This document shows positions 60,700 to 64,000 of a DNA stretch of 64,000 nt, piece by piece. Source of the stretch: Nocardia inohanensis NBRC 100128. Lineage in GTDB: Bacteria; Actinomycetota; Actinomycetes; Mycobacteriales; Mycobacteriaceae. A program made the position numbers and the translations under genes. Under the pieces are notes generated by a model. The model searched no databases, was not told the DNA's origin, and worked only from the letters and a program-made list of their open reading frames with translations. Position 1 is the stretch's first letter. Each line of letters starts with the position of its first letter. The stretch covers positions 1,178,001 through 1,242,000 of the forward strand of contig NZ_BDBK01000001.1 of the NCBI RefSeq assembly GCF_001612945.1, in the 5' to 3' direction.

Positions 60700-61305
60700 G
60701 TGGTTTTCGTGAAGGTGTGCGGATTGAGTACGGTCGGCGACGTCGAGACCGCGGTGGACGCCGGGGCCGACGCGGTCGGGTTCGTGATGAGCCGGACCAG
60801 TGTGCGGGCCGTCGAGCGCGGATTGGCCGCGGAATTGGTCAAGGGTGTTCCGGCGCAGGTGGATTCGGTGCTGGTGGTGCACGATGTGACCGCCGAGGAG
60901 GGGGCGCGGGCGGCGCTCGAGATCGGCGTCGATGTGCTGCAACTGCACGGGGACTATACGAAGGCGGATTTCGAGGCGGCGGCCGCGCTGGGGGTGCGAT
61001 TGTGGCGGGCGGTGTCGTTACGGGACAAGCCCGATCTGCGGGTGGGGGCGTACGGCGAGGAGATGCTGTTGCTGGATTCGCCGAAGGCCGGCTCGGGTGA
61101 GCGGTGGGACCTTTCGGCGCTGACCGAGGAACGACCGACCGGTCGGTGGCTGTTGGCGGGTGGGCTGGCACCGGGCAATGTGCGGGAGGCGATCGCGCAG
61201 GCGCGACCGTGGGGAGTGGATGTGTCCAGCGGGGTGGAATCGAGTCCGGGGGTCAAGGACCACGGGCTGATTCGCGCCTTCCTCACTGCGGCGCGCGCCC
61301 GGTAG
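60700..61305 (+). CDS. trpF: phosphoribosylanthranilate isomerase-like protein (TrpF)
   Basis: A 201-residue TIM barrel of the TrpF family: VKVCGLSTVGDVETAVDAGADAVGF at the start with the catalytic Cys in KVCG, LQLHGDYT, and the later LLLDSPKAGSGERWDLS and AGGLAPGNVREAI (phosphate-binding). The barrel is complete, though there are differences from standard TrpF in the phosphate loop. Start GTG 60700 (60709 also possible). It is not near trp genes. It overlaps LysR by 23 bp. Confidence 0.88.
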   Translation: MVFVKVCGLSTVGDVETAVDAGADAVGFVMSRTSVRAVERGLAAELVKGVPAQVDSVLVVHDVTAEEGARAALEIGVDVLQLHGDYTKADFEAAAALGVRLWRAVSLRDKPDLRVGAYGEEMLLLDSPKAGSGERWDLSALTEERPTGRWLLAGGLAPGNVREAIAQARPWGVDVSSGVESSPGVKDHGLIRAFLTAARAR

Positions 61306-62164
61306 CGGGTTCGCGGCCCGCGGCGCGCCGGGTATTGGCGGTAATGACCTCGACCAGCGCCTGTTCCGGATCGGAGAGCCGGGTGCGCCGGTGCATGAGC
61401 ACGAAATCGAGGTCGCCCAATTCCGGTAGGCGCGGGTCGGTGAGCGGGACCAGATCGTCGGGCAGCACGCCCCGCGCGTGCACGAACACGCCGAGCCCCG
61501 CCAGTGCGGCCGCGCGGATGCCGAGCAGGCTGTCGCTGACACAGCTGATCCGGTAGGTGCGTCCGGCGTGCCGCAGTGCGCGCAGGGCCAGATCGCGGGT
61601 GAGGCTCGGTTCGGGGTAGGTGATCAGCGGGACCGGATCCTCGAATTCCATTGCGGCCGAACGGCCCGCCCACACCAGGCGATCGCGCCAGAGCAACCGG
61701 CCGTGACGTTCCCCGGGCAGGCGTTTGCCGAAGACCAGATCCAGTTCGCCCGCGGTCATCCGGGTTTTCAGGTTCTCGCTCAGGCCGACGGTCAGTTCCA
61801 GATCCACGCCCGGATGGGTGCGCTGGAATTCGACCAGGATGTCGGGCAACTCGTGGGCCATCAGATCGTCGGAGGCGCCGAGCCGGATGAGGCCGGTGAG
61901 GGTGGATTCGGAGAAGTAGCGCTCGGCTCGAGCCTGGGCGTCCAGGATCCGGCGGGCGAAGCCGATCATGGCCGCGCCGTCGGCGGTCAGCGCCAGATTG
62001 CGGGTGTCGCGCCGGAACAACTCGCGCCCGGCCGCCTGCTCGAGGCGGGCGATATGACCGCTGACGGTGGATTGCCGCAGGCCCAGCAGGCGGCCCGCGG
62101 CGGTGAAGCCACCGGCGCGCTCGACCGCGAGAAAGGTGCGCAACAGGTCCGGTTCGAACACCAC
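61283..62164 (-). CDS. LysR-type transcriptional regulator
   Basis: A 293-residue LysR protein. The winged helix-turn-helix reads FLAVERAGGFTAAGRLLGLRQSTVSGHIARLEQAAGRELFRR (about 10-51), and the effector domain follows. It is divergent from the bile-acid-symporter-like gene (80-bp gap), its most likely target. Confidence 0.94.
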   Translation of the reverse strand: MVFEPDLLRTFLAVERAGGFTAAGRLLGLRQSTVSGHIARLEQAAGRELFRRDTRNLALTADGAAMIGFARRILDAQARAERYFSESTLTGLIRLGASDDLMAHELPDILVEFQRTHPGVDLELTVGLSENLKTRMTAGELDLVFGKRLPGERHGRLLWRDRLVWAGRSAAMEFEDPVPLITYPEPSLTRDLALRALRHAGRTYRISCVSDSLLGIRAAALAGLGVFVHARGVLPDDLVPLTDPRLPELGDLDFVLMHRRTRLSDPEQALVEVITANTRRAAGREPATGRAPQ

Positions 62165-62244
62165 CGAATTATCGCATTATCCGTTCGGAGTTATCGGATC
62201 CAACGCCTATCGCGATCGGTCGCCGGGCTCATACCGTTCGAAGA

Positions 62245-63237
62245 GTGACTCTCGTGGCCAAGCTCCGCATCGATCCGTTCCTGCTCGGCATCCTCACCAC
62301 CGTGGCCTGCGCGGCCGTGCTGCCCGCGCGCGGCGAGGTAGCGGACCTGCTCGGCTGGGCCACCAAGATCGCCATCGCGGTGCTGTTCCTGCTCTACGGC
62401 GCCCGCCTCGAGCCCCGGGAAGCGCTGGCGGGCCTGCGGCACTGGCGGCTCCATTCCGGCGTGCTGGCGGCGACTTTCGTGCTCTTCCCGCTGCTCGGGC
62501 TGGCGCTGCGGGTGCTGGTGCCGTCGGTGCTGAGCGAGGACATCTACACCGGGGTGCTGTTCCTGTGCCTGGTGCCGTCCACGGTGCAGTCCTCGATCGC
62601 CTTCACCTCGATCGCGCGCGGCAATGTGGCGGGCGCGGTGGTCAGCGCGTCGCTGTCGAACCTGGCCGGGGTGTTCCTGACGCCGCTGCTGGTGATCCTG
62701 CTGTTGAACACCACCGGTGAGGTGCGGGTTTCGGCATCGGCGGTGCTGGCCATCGTCGTGCAATTGCTGCTGCCGTTCCTGGCCGGGCAACTGTTGCGCC
62801 CGCGTCTGGGATGGGTGCTGCGGCGACCGGCGCTGCTGACGGCGGTGGATCGGGGCTCGGTGTATCTGGTCGTCTACGCGGCATTCAGTGCGGGAATGGT
62901 CCAAGGCATCTGGAAGGGATTGTCGCCCAAGGATCTACTGGCCACCGTCGCGGTGTGCGCGGCGCTGCTCGCGGTGGTGCTGGGCGCGACCAGCCTGGGC
63001 AGCCGATGGCTGGGTTTCGAGCGCCCGGATCGCATCGTGATGACCTTCTGCGGATCCAAGAAGAGCCTCGCCACCGGCCTGCCGATGGCGTCGGTGCTCT
63101 TCGCCGGGCATCCGGTGGGCCTGATCGTGCTGCCGCTCATGCTCTTCCACCAGATCCAGCTGATCACCTGCGCCGCGCTGGCACGCCGGTACGCTCGCGC
63201 CGAGCAGCGACCGGCCGGTCTGGTGGCCGCGCACTGA
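62245..63237 (+). CDS. bile acid:sodium symporter-like family protein (SBF-like)
   Basis: A 330-residue membrane protein with about ten helices. DPFLLGILTTVACAAVLPARG at the start and VPSTVQSSIAFTSIARGNVAGAVVSASLSN (about 109-138) are the hallmarks of the SBF-like group (PF13593) of the BASS superfamily. Substrates in bacteria include bile acids, pantoate or other organic anions. Divergent LysR suggests substrate-dependent expression. Confidence 0.92.
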   Translation: MTLVAKLRIDPFLLGILTTVACAAVLPARGEVADLLGWATKIAIAVLFLLYGARLEPREALAGLRHWRLHSGVLAATFVLFPLLGLALRVLVPSVLSEDIYTGVLFLCLVPSTVQSSIAFTSIARGNVAGAVVSASLSNLAGVFLTPLLVILLLNTTGEVRVSASAVLAIVVQLLLPFLAGQLLRPRLGWVLRRPALLTAVDRGSVYLVVYAAFSAGMVQGIWKGLSPKDLLATVAVCAALLAVVLGATSLGSRWLGFERPDRIVMTFCGSKKSLATGLPMASVLFAGHPVGLIVLPLMLFHQIQLITCAALARRYARAEQRPAGLVAAH

Positions 63238-64000
63238 TCAGCGGCGGAACTCCTCGACGGGCTGGAATTCGGCGTGCCGGTCGCCCATCTCGTTGCGGTA
63301 CCACTGCTCGCGGCGCGCACGCTGCACCCGGTCGGCGATCGCGTCCAGGCCGGGCACCACCCGGCGCGCCGTCTCCGCCCCGAAGATCAAGGGCGCCTGC
63401 ACGACCGGATGCAGCACCCAGGGGAATCGATTCGGCATGGTGTGGCGGGCATAGGTGGCCGGGGGCAGCCACACCCCGGTGTAGCCGATCTGCACCCGAT
63501 AGTTGAGCTCGTCGCGAATCCGCTTGTGCCACGGCGTATCCGGCTTCGGAGCGAAGGCGGGCAGATACGATTCGACCAGCTCCGCGCCGTCCGCCCCGGC
63601 CGTGTGCGCGCGCTTGACGAAGGCGGCGAACATCAGCCGCACCGAATCCCGGAAGTCCCGCGGATACCACTGCGGCTGCACACCGAGCAGATGACCGACA
63701 TATCGCCAGAAGTGCAGTGTCGCTTCGATTTCCCGGATGGTGGTCTGATAGCCGAGGCTCCACAGTGCCAGCCCCGGCACCACGCTGCCGCCCATCAGGG
63801 TGAGGGTGGCGTCGCCGACGCTGATCGGCACACCCCAGGCGGCGTGATCCCATTCCGGGCGCTGGGTCAGCTTGCGGCGGATGAACACGTGCATGATCCG
63901 CACCCGCATGGCGGTCTGCCGGCCCCGTGCGCCGGGATCCAGACCGCCGGGCTCGGACACGTCGATCCAGAATCGCACCGTCTCCAATTGCCGTTTGTGC
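63238..64000 (-). CDS. MpaB-like oxygenase (DUF2236), partial
   Basis: The C-terminal about 254 residues of a protein continuing past the right edge; the frame stays open there. The start of the visible part HKRQLETVRFWIDVSEPGGLDPG and the later RIMHVFIRRKL, ELNYRVQIGYTGVWLPPATYARHT resemble the MpaB/Lcp (latex-clearing-protein-like) oxygenase family, which binds haem b through a histidine. Arrangement is convergent with the transporter gene, with no gap. Confidence 0.7.
   Translation of the reverse strand, partial: HKRQLETVRFWIDVSEPGGLDPGARGRQTAMRVRIMHVFIRRKLTQRPEWDHAAWGVPISVGDATLTLMGGSVVPGLALWSLGYQTTIREIEATLHFWRYVGHLLGVQPQWYPRDFRDSVRLMFAAFVKRAHTAGADGAELVESYLPAFAPKPDTPWHKRIRDELNYRVQIGYTGVWLPPATYARHTMPNRFPWVLHPVVQAPLIFGAETARRVVPGLDAIADRVQRARREQWYRNEMGDRHAEFQPVEEFRR

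Noticed and set aside
62191..62904. Minus-strand 237-residue ORF over the transporter gene
   Set aside because: Low-complexity Gln/His/Arg shadow of a gene with clear membrane helices.

Overview
The window is high-GC actinobacterial DNA. Mce/YrbE lipid importers, KshA, a cholesterol oxidase, a SigF-type partner-switching module and several TetR regulators point to a mycolic-acid-containing Mycobacteriales genus; Nocardia or a close relative is my best guess, but no rRNA or other marker gene is present to prove it. I saw no tRNA, rRNA, CRISPR array, phage or complete insertion sequence.

Layout. (1) 1-5705, minus strand: an operon of cytochrome P450, yrbEA, yrbEB, mceA, mceB and mceC (cut by the left edge), i.e. 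a lipid importer headed by a P450. (2) 5851-19172, plus strand: a divergent, tightly packed catabolic operon of about 15 genes: SDR, Rieske oxygenase, 2-oxoacid dehydrogenase E1 alpha and beta, acyl-CoA synthetase, two acyl-CoA dehydrogenases, 2Fe-2S ferredoxin, DUF35 zinc-ribbon protein, thiolase-like protein, 3Fe-4S-type ferredoxin, a free-standing lipoyl domain, a second SDR, a ThuA-like protein and a NIPSNAP-like protein. Together with (1) it reads as an import-and-degradation pathway for a hydrophobic, probably isoprenoid or steroid-like acid; the substrate is unknown. This is the best candidate for an undescribed system. (3) 19281-23807: phospholipase D family protein, small regulators, XRE regulator and an alpha/beta hydrolase. 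(4) 23999-34092: GH3 beta-glucosidase, MFS transporter with a 22-residue leader ORF, TetR, two paralogous secreted proteins, Tat-exported M28-like peptidase, a second TetR, a glycosyltransferase and a truncated TetR remnant. Two related palindromes suggest a common regulator for part of this region.

(5) 34093-40418: a general-stress signalling island: MEDS/ATPase protein, SigF-type sigma factor, anti-sigma kinase, STAS antagonist, response regulator, CHASE3 histidine kinase and receiver-PP2C phosphatase. SigF-like promoters lie before sigF itself and, further on, before a ferritin-like gene, a haem-oxygenase-like operon and an Orn/Lys/Arg decarboxylase, so the downstream block 41836-46987 may be a local SigF regulon. 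(6) 46988-64000: CinA, a truncated DUF3159-like gene, KshA, TDT-family transporter, XRE, M23 peptidase, membrane protein, two TetR genes with tandem operators next to SnoaL/MBL and lipase/cholesterol oxidase genes, a Ser/Thr kinase, TrpF, LysR with a divergent bile-acid-symporter-like protein, and an MpaB-like oxygenase cut by the right edge.

Sterol-related genes (KshA, cholesterol oxidase, possibly region 1-2) are spread over the window rather than in one cluster. All functional calls are from reading the translated sequence and family knowledge; no database search was run.
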